From Zygnema circumcarinatum (Eukaryota; Streptophyta; Zygnematophyceae; Zygnematales; Zygnemataceae), in assembly GCA_037447605.1 (NCBI GenBank), contig CM074804.1, positions 186,331 to 250,330 of the forward strand: a DNA stretch of 64,000 nucleotides, given 5' to 3'. Positions within the stretch are counted from its first letter, which is position 1; each line of letters starts with the position of its first letter. The notes under the pieces were generated by a model that did no database searches, was not told the origin of the DNA, and saw nothing but the letters and a program-made list of their open reading frames with translations. The translations under genes and the position numbers were made by a program. Shown one piece after another: positions 44,219 through 55,402 of the stretch.

Positions 44219-46475
44219 GATTGAGAAGAGGGAGGCACTTATGAGCGGTTGGATTTGGGACTTCTTCTCTTTTTCTGTAATATTCCCATTTTTTTTTTTT
44301 TACAAGGCGTTTCGCTCGGTTTTGTGAGATTGTGAGTTGGAAAACTGAAGCGGAGAGCCATTGTTTTGGACCTTCTTGGGACAGGTGGTGCAGTGTTTGA
44401 GAGAGCGAGGGGCAGCCATGGAGTTCCTCTGCTCCTTCTTTGTCGGTAAGTCGGAGAGAGCGAGAGAGAGTGAGGAGGATAACACCTTCCATCAACTCTA
44501 CACCACCTCCTCTCCATCCATTCCTATTTAAATGTGCCGCCATCTACCTCGTCTCCTGTCCTTCTGTCCCCCCCCCTCCTCTCTCTCGCTCGTCCCCCCT
44601 CCCGACTCCTTCTTCCCTTCCCCCCCTCTCTCTCCATCCCCCTCTCTCTCCCTCCTCTCTCTCCCTCTCACCCTCTCTTCTCCCCTCCTCTCTCTCTGCC
44701 CTCCCTCTCTCTCCCCTCCTGACCCTCACTCCTCTCTCTCCCCTCTCTCTCTTCCGGCTCTCTCTCTCCACCCCCCCTTCTCTCCCCCCCACTCCCCTCT
44801 TCCCCACACCTCTCCTTCCTCTATGGCTCTCCCTCACGCTGGGCACTTTCCTTTGCTCTCCTTTTTGCAGACGGCATCTGCCAGGCCATAGACTTCCCCT
44901 CCTCTTCAGAAAAGCGCGAAATCGGAGTCCAAACACTCTCTGCAGCGCTGCGGCCCTTCCCTCTTCCTCCTCTCGGGTGCGGCCCGCGGATCAGTCCAGT
45001 AGTGGTGTATGAGAGGAAGAGACAGAGGGAGAAGGAGAGGGAGAGAGCGGGAGAGGGAGGGCTTAAAGGAGTGTCGGTTAGTGGGAGAGGGCATGAAGAG
45101 GGTGGAGGAGCTGCGGAGGAGATGGAGGTTGAGGGACGAGGTGGAAGGGAGTGGGATGGGAGAGCTTGTCCTTTAGATTCGGAGTTTTTGGCAGCGCTTT
45201 TTGAGTGGGCGGGAGCAGCCACATGCCAACTGCAGAGGTCGATCTCGCTCTCTCTTTCTCTCTCTCTCTCGTCTCTCTCGCTCTCGCTTTCTTCCCCTCT
45301 CTCTCTCCCTCTCTGTGTCTCGCTCTCATTGAGCTGACTTGCGTAGGTTCGACCTTGCGGCCTGAGCAGGTACGAATGGCCAATTCCATGGAGGGGGGAG
45401 GCCCAGCTGGGAGAGGTCCATGCGATTGGCTGGAAGGGGCTCATCTCGCACGTGCAGGTATGAATGGAAGAGGAGCAAAGACAAAAAAGACGAAAAAGGG
45501 AAAATGGCCGAAGAAGGGGGGGAGTGGGGGATAGGGGGGCGTTTCTCTGATTTTGTTTTGCATGTTGTAAGCTAAAACTTCGGGTGTATAGTCTATCTGC
45601 TTTCACAGTTTCTCCCTTCTCTGGCTTTCATTTTCATACCTTTTTTATTTTTCCGTGTTTTGAGGGTTTTTGCAGGTGAAAGCATGTGTAGAGCAGGCCA
45701 GGTAAGGGATATGAATTGTTAACCTGAAACGTACTTTTTTTTTTTGGGAACTCACATAAGGCAAAAGGTTCTCGGTTGTTGGAGAACTCCTTTTTAAACC
45801 CTCGCAAGGTTAGAATTAAATTGTCTGCTCCTTTTTTTTGCCCTTCTTTTCACTGCAGAGCATTGGTGACGTCATCTAAAGTTGCATGGACAGCTGTCGT
45901 GGTTTGGGGCTTCGCGGATGCTCCGGTAAGTCCCATAACATTGGTAATATTCATACTTCATGTGAGTGCAAAGACAAATGTTGACATTGCTTGTAGTTGT
46001 ATTACTTGTTTACACTTGCTCAGTACTTTTTGTTGTACGGAGCATTCTGACAGGTATCGTGGGGTCAAGCGGAACATGGGTTCTTGGAAGGAGGAGAGAA
46101 TGATTCTGTGCTGTTTATATTCCCAAGTGACCGCTTCCTTTTGTTCAGGTAAAGTCTTGGAACATTCGTTTGGGGTGAGTGAAGAGAGGGAGAGAGAGCT
46201 TGCTGTTTTGCAGGAGATAATGTCTGTACTTTGAAGCTCTCCCCATCTCTCTCCGTCCCTCCCCATCTCTCTTTTCCTCTCGTCTCTCTCCTCTCGCCCT
46301 CTCTCTTCTCTTCCTCTGTTTTCCTGTTTTTTCTCAGCATTCCTCTTCCCACCTCTTCCCCCCTCTCCCGTCTCTATCTTCCCTCCTCTCTCCCTCTCCC
46401 TCCCTCTCCTCTCCTAACCTTGAAGTCTCTGCTTTTGCATGCAGAGCTGCGGCCAAAAGTGACATGATGCGCTGA
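42053..46475 (+). CDS. RPP40: RNase P/MRP protein subunit p40
   Basis: Protein subunit of nuclear RNase P and RNase MRP, acting in tRNA 5' maturation and rRNA processing in nucleus and nucleolus. Exons are 42053-42203, 42454-42585, 42828-42896, 43151-43204, 43605-43640, 43968-44026, 44394-44445 (or from 44385), 44871-45237, 45370-45457, 45676-45701, 45859-45925, 46054-46148 and 46445-46475. Every phase closes, giving 408 (or 411) residues. The match to human Rpp40 is collinear. CGGRPFFYLVRMP corresponds to the YYFVKNLPL region. GEFCALSCGTEID with PDGKLHLAVTKSSYEQLGL corresponds to CYAL...NGKLILSLDKDTYEETGL. LAALFEWAGA corresponds to ALELFDWLGAV. VVVWGFADAPVSWGQAEHGF corresponds to SVQGFADSPVSWEKNEHGF. 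An acidic/basic insert (ERKRQREKERERAGEG onward) in exon 8 is not in the human protein. The start is the first ATG giving the conserved N-terminal NSRVEILLPL. Identification is from motif memory, strengthened by splice agreement. Confidence 0.9.
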
Positions 46476-47542
46476 TGCTTCCGAGGAGCCTTTCCACTGA
46501 GCTTTCGTGGAGGCTTCTCCTTCTAAGCTGCTCTTTCATGAGGGCTCGGCTGGCTGTCTCTCTGCTTATGGAGGCCGTGGGAGAGTCATTGAAGGAGCGC
46601 CTCTAGGGAGTGGAAATGGCCGCCTTTTTACTGTATTCATAGACTCACCAAAATATCGAAGCAACTTTTGAGCCAATGACAAGGCGATTTGTGATGATTT
46701 GTGGCGATTTGTGATGGAAATCTACCTTTTTTAATGCAAGGTGTTGAGAATAGGTGTTGGGGAAGGGGTGGGGAGAAGAGGAAGTGAGGGAGAAAGAAAG
46801 GTAAATCGCTCTCCAGCTCATTCGTAGGCTATCTACCTGTCACCAGCATCAGCAATTATGATTCGGCAACGAATGTATGTCAAAACATCCAGAAAAGTTA
46901 CCAAAGTGCCACTCAAAAAAGCCCACAGGTAGCGCAAGCAGACTTTCAGATACTGTTGATTTCAGCAGATAATGCTTCACTAGGTTGGACCATTCTATGG
47001 CATATTTATCCAGCTAGGATTTTTAAAATGTACATTTTGGCTGGACTTCGAATGCTATTGGCGAGAAGTCTAAGCACACTAGCGCATCAAACGTCCCCCC
47101 CCCCGACCCTCTTACTTCCTTGGGCTCTCCTTTCTCTCGCTCTCCCTCTCTCCCTGGCTCTCTATCTCCCTCTCTCCCTCGCTCTATGTTCACCTGATAA
47201 TTGGCTAATCCTAAAGACTTCAGAGTCCCTCCCTCCCAGTCAGTCACCTCGCAGGGCTTAAGTGAAGGCCGTCCATAGCCCTTATTGCTTGGAGCCAGCA
47301 GACATTCATTTACACTGCGAGCAATACGCTCCTCAACTCCATTTCCTCCATGCAAGGGTTCCTCCACATAAAATCCCCAAATCGTTTAAATCCTTGACAA
47401 TCTTGAATCAATAAAGCTCCTCAATATCAATCTTCCGCAACTCCTTTCCGTCTCCCTCCTCAGCTCCAGACCTCCGACCGCCCAAGGGAGGCCTTTGGAC
47501 TGCTTTATATGATGCAGATCACCTTTGTTTCGTCTACTATCC
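46476..47542. other. Intergenic region between RPP40 and TOR 3' ends
   Basis: Convergent 3' sides. It contains a short GTGATGATTTGTGGCGATTT tandem (46690-46715) and CT-rich patches at 47105-47190. No gene is seen. Confidence 0.6.
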
Positions 47543-50500
47543 TCACCAGAAGGGACACCACCCAATATAGCTCTGGCAGAGATTTTCATGTGAGGTAGCC
47601 TGACCTATCAGCCTCTGTACTTGGGTTTTCACACTAAGGCCGGGTTCCGTTTCCCGAGCATCTACGGGTCCCAGCACAGCCCCTGAAGTTGTCCTTTCCA
47701 GCCCCCCATATGCTGAAGCTTGCAGACTCCCAATAGACCCCCCACTTGCAGGCACAGTCCCAAAGTCTCTCCCTGTCAGCTTATTACTCATACGAGTCAT
47801 AACGGCAACCGCTCTCTCATTCAGCACCTCATTGGCATCTCCCAGTTGCCCAACTGCTTGAAGAAGCTCCCTCTCTCTTGCCCCTCTCTGAGGGGGGGAG
47901 GGGAGGTTTCCAGTAGCTGCTAACTCGTCTACCCCTCCCCCCCCAGGTGGGCGAGGAAGACCAGCTGCTGCATGGCCTCCGGTGGGAGTCAAATTGAACA
48001 GTCTCCAGTTGATAAGAGGATCGTGAACAAATGCTTCCATCATAGCCATAACAGAGTCTTTGTTGGAACGCAACACCTGCAGAACTGCCTCACATGTGAA
48101 GCGGAAATTCCCCTCAATTCCACTCACCTCCATGGCCTTCACCAGCATGCGTGTCAGTCGAAAGGGCACCTTCTCGGGAAACTTCTCTCGGTTCATCGAA
48201 GCTTCAAAGCAGTCCCCAAAATCGATGTGGATGATCTTTCCCGAAAACCGATCCAACATGAGGTTGCTAGGATGGCGATCTCCAAGGCCCAAAAGGTAGC
48301 CTACCATGCTCATTACCGCCAAACTTCTGGTATAGTTTGTCCGCCTATCCAGCCATACTTCTGAGCTTCGGCTCTTCAGCCAAAGGACACGAGCCAAGTC
48401 GTTCCCTGGAGTGTTCTCTAAGGCGTGCTCAAAAACCTCCACTTTCGCCATCAAGGTTAAGTGGTCATAGTCCGGGGCAAAGGCAAGCATAAAGCGGTGC
48501 TCCGCATTCACTGCCGTTTTTCGCGCATCACGGTATTCTCGGATGAGTTGGTGTAGGGTATCGCAATGGGGGAGCCACCCAATAAGGCCTGAGTTGGGAG
48601 AGAGGGGAATAACAGCATACCGCTCTATGGAGAGGTCTTTTTCTGCCGCTGAGCGCGCATTGGTGAGGAGAGTATTGACCAGACCAAAGAGCTGCATGAC
48701 ACGCTCGTCCAGCCTTAGGTCTTCATGTCCTTTCAGAAGAAACACATATTCCGCCCCATCGCTTCCGTAGATCACGATCTTTCTAGGTCGCTGTTTTGAT
48801 GTGATGACTTGAATTTGTTGAGCAAATCCTCCGATGGTTACCACCGGCGATCCGGCCCGATAAGTTCCCGGCATGGCCAGCTCCAAATTCTTCGCTTCCA
48901 CGAGAGCAGGAGACACGTAATGGAGCTCAAGAGTGGTGAGAGAGGGAAGCTGCTTGTTTATGCGCTTAAACACATGGTAGTAGAGATCCCAAGCCTGAGT
49001 CAGCTCAGCCTCCTTCCCTGTACGACGATAATTCATGCAGCATTCGTTGGCCTCCTGCAACTCATGCCCATATGCTTGCACGAAGGCTATCTCTTTGAGG
49101 GTTTCTGCCCCCTGCTTTTCAAGCATGGAGTGAAGGGGAGCCAACACTGCCAGCATACCCTCCACATTCCTCTCCCCAAAGTAGAGTCTAGAAGCTTCTT
49201 CAAGGGCTTCATGCCACATTTCATGCCACAGAATGGCCACCCGAATGAGTTCAACACTCACAAGCTGTGCTTCATCCACTAGAACTGCACTGTGGGCTCT
49301 CACATTGTCTAACACAGACTGGGCAGCAGTTCTACGAGCATTGCTCATAGACTTGCAAGCCACCAGCAAGGGGAACATGAGGGCTTGTGGATGGTGTCTC
49401 CCGATGCGAATTAAAAGGCTTTGAATGAGGCCACGAACGGCCGGCACACTAGCGTGAATCCGGGCAATAATCTGAGGAATAACGAGCAGCCACGTATCAA
49501 TGTTCACAACCGCAAAACCCTCCTGTAGAGCTGCCTGCACCTCCGCCCCATTTCCATGGCTGAACCATAGCGTGAGAAGACGGAGAATGTCCTGCACACT
49601 GTCGTCGCCATTGTCTCGACCAGGAGGGGAAAGTGCAATAGATCTAAAATAACCAGATACGGCTGCCACTACATGCCGCTGCGCTCCCTGCGGATTTCCC
49701 CTCACTGTATAATACGACATAGCTGCCGTGTTGAAAAGGGCCCAAACATGCCACGCCTTTCCCCACCCCCTTGCCTCTTCTGTAGCTGCTCGGAGAGATG
49801 CAGTTATCTCCCCTACAGCCGGCTCTGAGAGAGCAGGCTGAAGTGCCCATGCCCAGCTTCCCAGCTTCAGAAACACGCGAGCAGCTAAAGAAACCGAGGT
49901 GCCCAGTTGACCTAAATTTGCAGACCCTATTCCACCTTGCCCCAATCTCCTCCCTCCTGAACCAGCTCCTACAGCACCTCCAGAAAGCAAAGCAGCAGCC
50001 CCACCCATAGAGAGAGCAGTCCCTCCTTCCCCCTGCTGAGCCATCTCAGATGCCAAATCCTGTAAATGTCGATACGCTTGTCGCCTTGTGGTCTCCCCTC
50101 CTAACGACCACATATGTTTAAGGTAGGCCAGCATAACCTGAGGCACGGCGTTAGTACGGAGGCTCCCCATAGTGGATGCACCCATATGACTGCTACCTTG
50201 TGCTATTCCCACCGCCACTCCATTCATGGCTGCTCCCACCCCCACCTGACCCATGGCCATAGCTGCTACCCTTCCTATCCCTCCTCCTCCTCCTCCTCCT
50301 CCTCCTCCTCCTGAGCTGCCCATATCAAGGGAGTGGCCTGCCTGCTCGGGATCATACTGCAGAAGGCGGAGAAGAGTGGAATGTGACTGAGAGATGCGTC
50401 CGCTCTTCCTACAAAGAGAAGAAAACTTTAGCCAAGTGGGGACATCTTCCGCCATAGGCAGCACTAGGGAGCGTACTGCCAACAGAGCCTGCCATACCTC

Positions 50501-53500
50501 CACATTCCGCTGCGTTCCGCGAATCCGGTCCTGCCACATCTGCTGAATTAGGGCTGCTCTCGGCTCCGAAACAGGGAGCTGCGAATACTCGATCACCTCC
50601 TCCAACTCTGCCAACTGCTGCACTCTCACCACATCCCCATAAGCCCTCTCATAGCTCTCTAACACGAGAGCTGCGAGTTCCGTAGCAAGAAGCTTCCTTG
50701 CCCTGTCCACATACATTCTAGCCTCGCTGTGTTGCCCTCTCCTTACACAGAGCACAGCCCGAAAGAAGGCCCCATCGCTTGAGCCCACTCCGAGCCCTCC
50801 TCCTGCCTGTGGAGCACTTGCATGGAGGACCATTCTGCCACCTGTACCCCCTGGCGAGTCGCCCCCATCATCCAGAACAGAGACATATTCTGCCATCTCA
50901 TCCCACTTCCCCATATTCCACGCTGCTTGAGCTCCGAGGGGTGCCATTTCCAGCCTCGCTGAAGGCTCTGCAGGGGCCCAAGCTTCCTTACAGAGAGCAG
51001 AAAGTTCTTCCCAGTGAGCTAAAGCTCCCAGACATCTCATTCTGCCTAAAGTGGCATCAAGCATCGCATGGGGGCTGAGAGCAGCTCCTGCCTTCCTCTC
51101 ATATGCAGCTAAGGCCTCATCCCACCTCTGCAACTTCTCATACCAAGACTCTTTCAACTCCACGGCTAAGTGCTGCTGTGCATACACCAGAATTCCCACT
51201 GCTGCTTCGTGCTGCTGCAGCTGATTGTTGACATGAATGAGAGCCTCCACAGTGGTAGTGGGGCTCTGCTCAAATTCCATCTCCTTGTAGTGCAGGGCCT
51301 TAGCGTATGCGTGGCATTTCTCCGCCAATGCCCCTAAGGTGCGGATATCCACAGGAAGGGGCTTCTCATCGTGCTCCATAAACTCTGCCAGGTTAAGAAG
51401 AGTGGCCAGAATTTCTGGGGGAATATTGGGAGAGGCAAATGCTGCCTCGAGACTGCGTACAAGCTGCTCCTGCGCTGTCTCATTCAGCTCCGCCCAGCAG
51501 CTTACAAAACCCGCTGCAAACAGCTCTCGGGCTACATGAGGCTGCAACTGAGCCAAACCCGCACACGTTCTGAGAGCAGGAGAGGGAGACTCCTTCAGCA
51601 GCTGCACGCTAAAGTGTCGCATCCACTCTGCCCAATCCTCCTTAGTGGACCTCTGGGAGCTCTCCCATGCCTTCTTTAGGCTCCTCTCATTCACCTTCAA
51701 TTGCCGCCCAGCCACTACCTCGGTCGCCTCTCCCTCCATCCTCTCGCTCTCTCCCTCCACGCTAAACCCATTCATGCTACCGCTGCTCCCATGGGGCGCC
51801 CCTCCCCCCCAAGGAGATGCTGCCCCCACAGTACTATGGGACCCTGCAGGAAGCACATCCATCAGTAATGCAGGCTCCCTCCGCATGACTCTAGCAGCGA
51901 CATTGTCAAACTTCGCATGCTGCATTCTGTGCCGCTGCATGAGCTTCCGAATCGAAGGCACAAATATTAAAAAGTCAGCACCTTGAGCCACTGCTAGGGC
52001 ACAAATCGCATCTGCAGCCTCTCTCCTTAGCTCGTCTATGGGTCCATCAAGCACCCGCATGAGGGGGTGCACTATGGCTGCAGCATGCCCAGCAACCTGC
52101 ATTGCAGGAAGCAGTCTGGCCAGAGTGCGGAGGGCAGCCCTTTGAATCTCAAGAGGAGCATCGGAAAGACCGGGCTTGAAAAGTCGCACAAGGGCAGGCA
52201 ATAGGAGGTGCATGTGGTCCTCCATGCTCGCCCCGAAGACCTCAAAGGTATGCAGAACAGGGGGCACCTTTGTGTAATCGCCTGTGCGTTCCGCTTCACT
52301 CAATATAGCTACACATCGAGGGAGAATTTCAGGCATGTGAGCTCGAAATTCGTCGTTCAGGGCCCGGCAGAGCTGCTCAACGAGGTTGAGGACGGGAGAG
52401 GCGGCGGGAGGGCGAGGAAGAACAGGCAGCATGAGCGCGTTCCAGTAGTCAAATATGAGAGAGAGAAGCTCATTCAAGTATTTCCGCATGTGTTGGCGGA
52501 CAATGGCGACCAGCTGGGCAAGTTGCCAGAAGAGAAACTCCCGCAGCCCATCCTCGCAGGTCCTCATAACGTGAAAGAGTTCGGGCATGACTTTGGGAAG
52601 ATAGGGCACACAGGCAAGCCCCATAGCTTTGAATATGTACATAACAGAGCCCACTACCCTCTGATGGTAGCTAGCAAGGGCCCCATCTCGGAGAATGCGC
52701 ATCAATGCAGTGATGGCTACAGTGGAGTAATAGTCATCAGAGGTAGTGGATAGGCCTCCAGGTGGCAGCAGTTCTGTGGAGGGATCGTCCACTGACCTAG
52801 CATGCACGTGCGCTATGTGGCCCCCTCCCCCTCCTCCTCCTCCATCTGACGGCCCAGTGGATGCTACATTTGCAGGCTGGAGAGAGAGAGCTAACTGGTT
52901 TCTTTTATGAGTATGGGGGTCAAGAGCTCCCAGTATACCCAACACCTGCAGAACGGTTCTCCTCATCGACCAAGCAAGCTCCCCATTGAGGAGGCGGAGA
53001 AGCAATCCAAGAAGCTGGGGATACTCTGTATAGGGAGTCACCACATATCCCGTCGACTCTACAACCTGCCCAAGTGTGGCCACTGCAATTTCCTTTTTCC
53101 CTCCTGCAGCTCCGTCATGAAGAGCATCCACAATGAGAGGAAGGAGCTCTCCAAGGTAAGATCGAAGGGCTCCCCCTCCCACCTTCGCCAACTCACCTAC
53201 CGTAGCCAGCACACTCCCCACTACCCCCATAGTCCCCCCTCCTCCCGGAGCTCCCGCAGTGCCTGCAGCTCCTGTTGTTCCTTCCCGCAGCTTTCCTATC
53301 AACACTCGAAGAACAGGCGGTATATACGGCACGATAAGGCGAGTGCATCCACGAATAAGGCAGCCGAGCAGTCGGGCACTCTCTTCCTTCTGTTTGCTGT
53401 CTGTGCTGTGCTCTAAGTCCCCCAGTAGCTGCAAGAGATGCCTCCTGAGGGCTGGCAAAACATACGCCGGATTCCGGTTAGCGAGCCTGCCGGAAACAAC

Positions 53501-55402
53501 TATGGCAAGCTCCCTCACTTCATACGATTCATCATTCAAAGCAATGAAGAGAGCTCTCAAGCTATCTGCCTGGGCTAGAAAGGCGTCTAGGCCCCCATCC
53601 CCCCCAAAAGAGCCAAGAACTGCCCTCCGAACTCCCGCGTCGGGATCAGCTACACATGTCACAAGCAGTCTCTCCAACTTCTCTTCTACAAGAGCTCGCC
53701 TTCTCCTTCCCCTTCCAGCCTGTGCAGAGCGCGGAGAGCCCCCTGCAGAAGAGCAGGAATACTCCAGCAGTCTGCAGCAGCAAATGGCAGCCTCCCTCCT
53801 TGTCCCCACATCATCGTCTTCCAAGTACCTTCCCACATGCTCCTTAGCAAATTCCAACAATTCATGGCCTGAAAGGTCGAAGGTGCATAGTGTTCTCAGA
53901 GCCAGTTGAGTGAGAGCAGGCGCACTCAGCTCTACAGCGACTGACGGCATGGAGCCGCCTGCAGGACTGGTGGGTGCCCCGAGAGGGGGTCGTGACAGGG
54001 AGACCGAACCCAATGCAGCTTTGTGTTGTTTTTTTGCTAGAACAGCAGAAATGGTTTCCAAAAGACGTTCCTGGATGACAGGAAGGAGCACCGGAAGCCT
54101 TGTGGCAATCTGAGAGAGGGTGGTCACTAAGGTGAGAGACAATCCACTAGCAAAGCATACGTCTAGAAGATTCCGAACATGATCTGTCATGACAGGGCCC
54201 ACTGCAGCTGCCAGCTGTCCCAGGCAAGCGAGAGCTTCCATACTCGGCCTCCCTCTTCTCGGCCCAATTGCCTCCTTCAGCAGAGCTGTGAGAGCAGGCA
54301 AGTACGGCACAAGGGCTCCCCCTACTGCCCCAGCCATTTCCCCTAAAGCAGCAAAACCAGTGTCCCTGTCTACAGGATTTCTCATAACTCCCAACAGGTG
54401 TTCCATGCAGATCTGCAAATAACTTGCCACAAATCTGTCGCGGAGAAAGTGCGCAATGCGAGGCAGCAAGGCTGTGATGGAGCGCCTCACTAATCGCTCC
54501 CGATGATCTCGATACTTGAGCACAATGTTGGTCACCTCCTTGTACCTGGCCATCATGAATTCACCCGTGTTGCGAAGGAGCTCGCCGATGGCCAAAAGGG
54601 AGCCGTGTATGCTCTCCACACTCGCACTCCTTACAAGCCCCTTTTGTGTTTCTTCAAACAAGCGATAGTAGCCCTGTACTCGCCACCTCGTCTCTCTCTT
54701 TTCGATCACGCACAAGCACGCTCGCAGTGCTTCCACTGCCCTCTCTCTGACCGCAAGTTTTGGATCCCTCAGTGCAGCCCATATGGCATCAATGAACTCT
54801 TGCACATGAACATTGAAGACAGTGGGGGCGTTTTCAGCCATTTCCTTTAAAATGAGCACAGCAGCAAACTTCCGCGCCTCAACCCTTTCTCCCCCCAGCC
54901 ATTCCAGTGCCTGCCTAACCTGAAACTCTACCACATCTGCAGTGAGTGCTCCTCCTGCACGTGCCAAGTGACCCAAAGCAGCGCTCGCGGCAATCATTGT
55001 ATCTGGATCGACCTTCTCCTCAAAAATATGCCGCAAGTGGCTCGCGAACCGCGAAATTTTTGCTGCGTTTTCCCCCAAACTCACATCAATCAGCTCATCA
55101 ATGGCATGAATAGCCCCTACGTTATCCGCCGGGTTTGGACTCTCTACCAGCGCCATTATCCGCTCGTACAGGTTGTCCATAAACCGTGTGAATGCTTCCC
55201 CGCTTAGGTCTCTTGCCTCCTCTTCCACGTGCTCCCGCAATGTTAGCACTCCATCCTCTTTGGGAGTAGGCACCTTTATGCAAAGCTCCATCAATAGACG
55301 CCGCAGTGTGTCTTGAGCAGCCCCTCCACCCATTGAAGGTCGAAAAGTCTGCATAGAACTGACACTGCCTGCGGCAGCCATTGCCAGCGCCATGCTCCCC
55401 AT
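47543..55402 (-). CDS. TOR: TOR (target of rapamycin) serine/threonine kinase, single exon
   Basis: Catalytic subunit of TOR complexes, linking nutrients to growth and translation. One open frame of 2619 residues from the first ATG (55402; the frame is open about 13 codons further up without an ATG). Approximate domains: HEAT repeats 1-1350, FAT ~1430-1990, FRB ~2050-2150 (LWHEMWHEALEEASRLYFG, QAWDLYYHVF, with the rapamycin-contact Ser and Trp present), kinase ~2190-2480, FATC in the last 33 residues ending SYIGWCPFW. The kinase loop GLGDRHPSNLML and the HIDFGDCFE metal site are intact. Human and Arabidopsis TOR are about 2549 and 2481 residues; the extra length includes a Gly run followed by MAMGQVGVGAAMNGVAVG (50110-50320). 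Plant TOR genes have many introns, and neighbours here are intron-rich, so the intronless frame is unusual. LRLDERV replaces the common LRQDERV. A broken fragment of this gene lies at 18312-18660. Confidence 0.97.
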   Translation of the reverse strand: MGSMALAMAAAGSVSSMQTFRPSMGGGAAQDTLRRLLMELCIKVPTPKEDGVLTLREHVEEEARDLSGEAFTRFMDNLYERIMALVESPNPADNVGAIHAIDELIDVSLGENAAKISRFASHLRHIFEEKVDPDTMIAASAALGHLARAGGALTADVVEFQVRQALEWLGGERVEARKFAAVLILKEMAENAPTVFNVHVQEFIDAIWAALRDPKLAVRERAVEALRACLCVIEKRETRWRVQGYYRLFEETQKGLVRSASVESIHGSLLAIGELLRNTGEFMMARYKEVTNIVLKYRDHRERLVRRSITALLPRIAHFLRDRFVASYLQICMEHLLGVMRNPVDRDTGFAALGEMAGAVGGALVPYLPALTALLKEAIGPRRGRPSMEALACLGQLAAAVGPVMTDHVRNLLDVCFASGLSLTLVTTLSQIATRLPVLLPVIQERLLETISAVLAKKQHKAALGSVSLSRPPLGAPTSPAGGSMPSVAVELSAPALTQLALRTLCTFDLSGHELLEFAKEHVGRYLEDDDVGTRREAAICCCRLLEYSCSSAGGSPRSAQAGRGRRRRALVEEKLERLLVTCVADPDAGVRRAVLGSFGGDGGLDAFLAQADSLRALFIALNDESYEVRELAIVVSGRLANRNPAYVLPALRRHLLQLLGDLEHSTDSKQKEESARLLGCLIRGCTRLIVPYIPPVLRVLIGKLREGTTGAAGTAGAPGGGGTMGVVGSVLATVGELAKVGGGALRSYLGELLPLIVDALHDGAAGGKKEIAVATLGQVVESTGYVVTPYTEYPQLLGLLLRLLNGELAWSMRRTVLQVLGILGALDPHTHKRNQLALSLQPANVASTGPSDGGGGGGGGHIAHVHARSVDDPSTELLPPGGLSTTSDDYYSTVAITALMRILRDGALASYHQRVVGSVMYIFKAMGLACVPYLPKVMPELFHVMRTCEDGLREFLFWQLAQLVAIVRQHMRKYLNELLSLIFDYWNALMLPVLPRPPAASPVLNLVEQLCRALNDEFRAHMPEILPRCVAILSEAERTGDYTKVPPVLHTFEVFGASMEDHMHLLLPALVRLFKPGLSDAPLEIQRAALRTLARLLPAMQVAGHAAAIVHPLMRVLDGPIDELRREAADAICALAVAQGADFLIFVPSIRKLMQRHRMQHAKFDNVAARVMRREPALLMDVLPAGSHSTVGAASPWGGGAPHGSSGSMNGFSVEGESERMEGEATEVVAGRQLKVNERSLKKAWESSQRSTKEDWAEWMRHFSVQLLKESPSPALRTCAGLAQLQPHVARELFAAGFVSCWAELNETAQEQLVRSLEAAFASPNIPPEILATLLNLAEFMEHDEKPLPVDIRTLGALAEKCHAYAKALHYKEMEFEQSPTTTVEALIHVNNQLQQHEAAVGILVYAQQHLAVELKESWYEKLQRWDEALAAYERKAGAALSPHAMLDATLGRMRCLGALAHWEELSALCKEAWAPAEPSARLEMAPLGAQAAWNMGKWDEMAEYVSVLDDGGDSPGGTGGRMVLHASAPQAGGGLGVGSSDGAFFRAVLCVRRGQHSEARMYVDRARKLLATELAALVLESYERAYGDVVRVQQLAELEEVIEYSQLPVSEPRAALIQQMWQDRIRGTQRNVEVWQALLAVRSLVLPMAEDVPTWLKFSSLCRKSGRISQSHSTLLRLLQYDPEQAGHSLDMGSSGGGGGGGGGGGIGRVAAMAMGQVGVGAAMNGVAVGIAQGSSHMGASTMGSLRTNAVPQVMLAYLKHMWSLGGETTRRQAYRHLQDLASEMAQQGEGGTALSMGGAAALLSGGAVGAGSGGRRLGQGGIGSANLGQLGTSVSLAARVFLKLGSWAWALQPALSEPAVGEITASLRAATEEARGWGKAWHVWALFNTAAMSYYTVRGNPQGAQRHVVAAVSGYFRSIALSPPGRDNGDDSVQDILRLLTLWFSHGNGAEVQAALQEGFAVVNIDTWLLVIPQIIARIHASVPAVRGLIQSLLIRIGRHHPQALMFPLLVACKSMSNARRTAAQSVLDNVRAHSAVLVDEAQLVSVELIRVAILWHEMWHEALEEASRLYFGERNVEGMLAVLAPLHSMLEKQGAETLKEIAFVQAYGHELQEANECCMNYRRTGKEAELTQAWDLYYHVFKRINKQLPSLTTLELHYVSPALVEAKNLELAMPGTYRAGSPVVTIGGFAQQIQVITSKQRPRKIVIYGSDGAEYVFLLKGHEDLRLDERVMQLFGLVNTLLTNARSAAEKDLSIERYAVIPLSPNSGLIGWLPHCDTLHQLIREYRDARKTAVNAEHRFMLAFAPDYDHLTLMAKVEVFEHALENTPGNDLARVLWLKSRSSEVWLDRRTNYTRSLAVMSMVGYLLGLGDRHPSNLMLDRFSGKIIHIDFGDCFEASMNREKFPEKVPFRLTRMLVKAMEVSGIEGNFRFTCEAVLQVLRSNKDSVMAMMEAFVHDPLINWRLFNLTPTGGHAAAGLPRPPGGGGVDELAATGNLPSPPQRGARERELLQAVGQLGDANEVLNERAVAVMTRMSNKLTGRDFGTVPASGGSIGSLQASAYGGLERTTSGAVLGPVDARETEPGLSVKTQVQRLIGQATSHENLCQSYIGWCPFW

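Noticed and set aside
48543-54422. Plus-strand frames opposite TOR
   Set aside because: They are shadows of the TOR coding strand.
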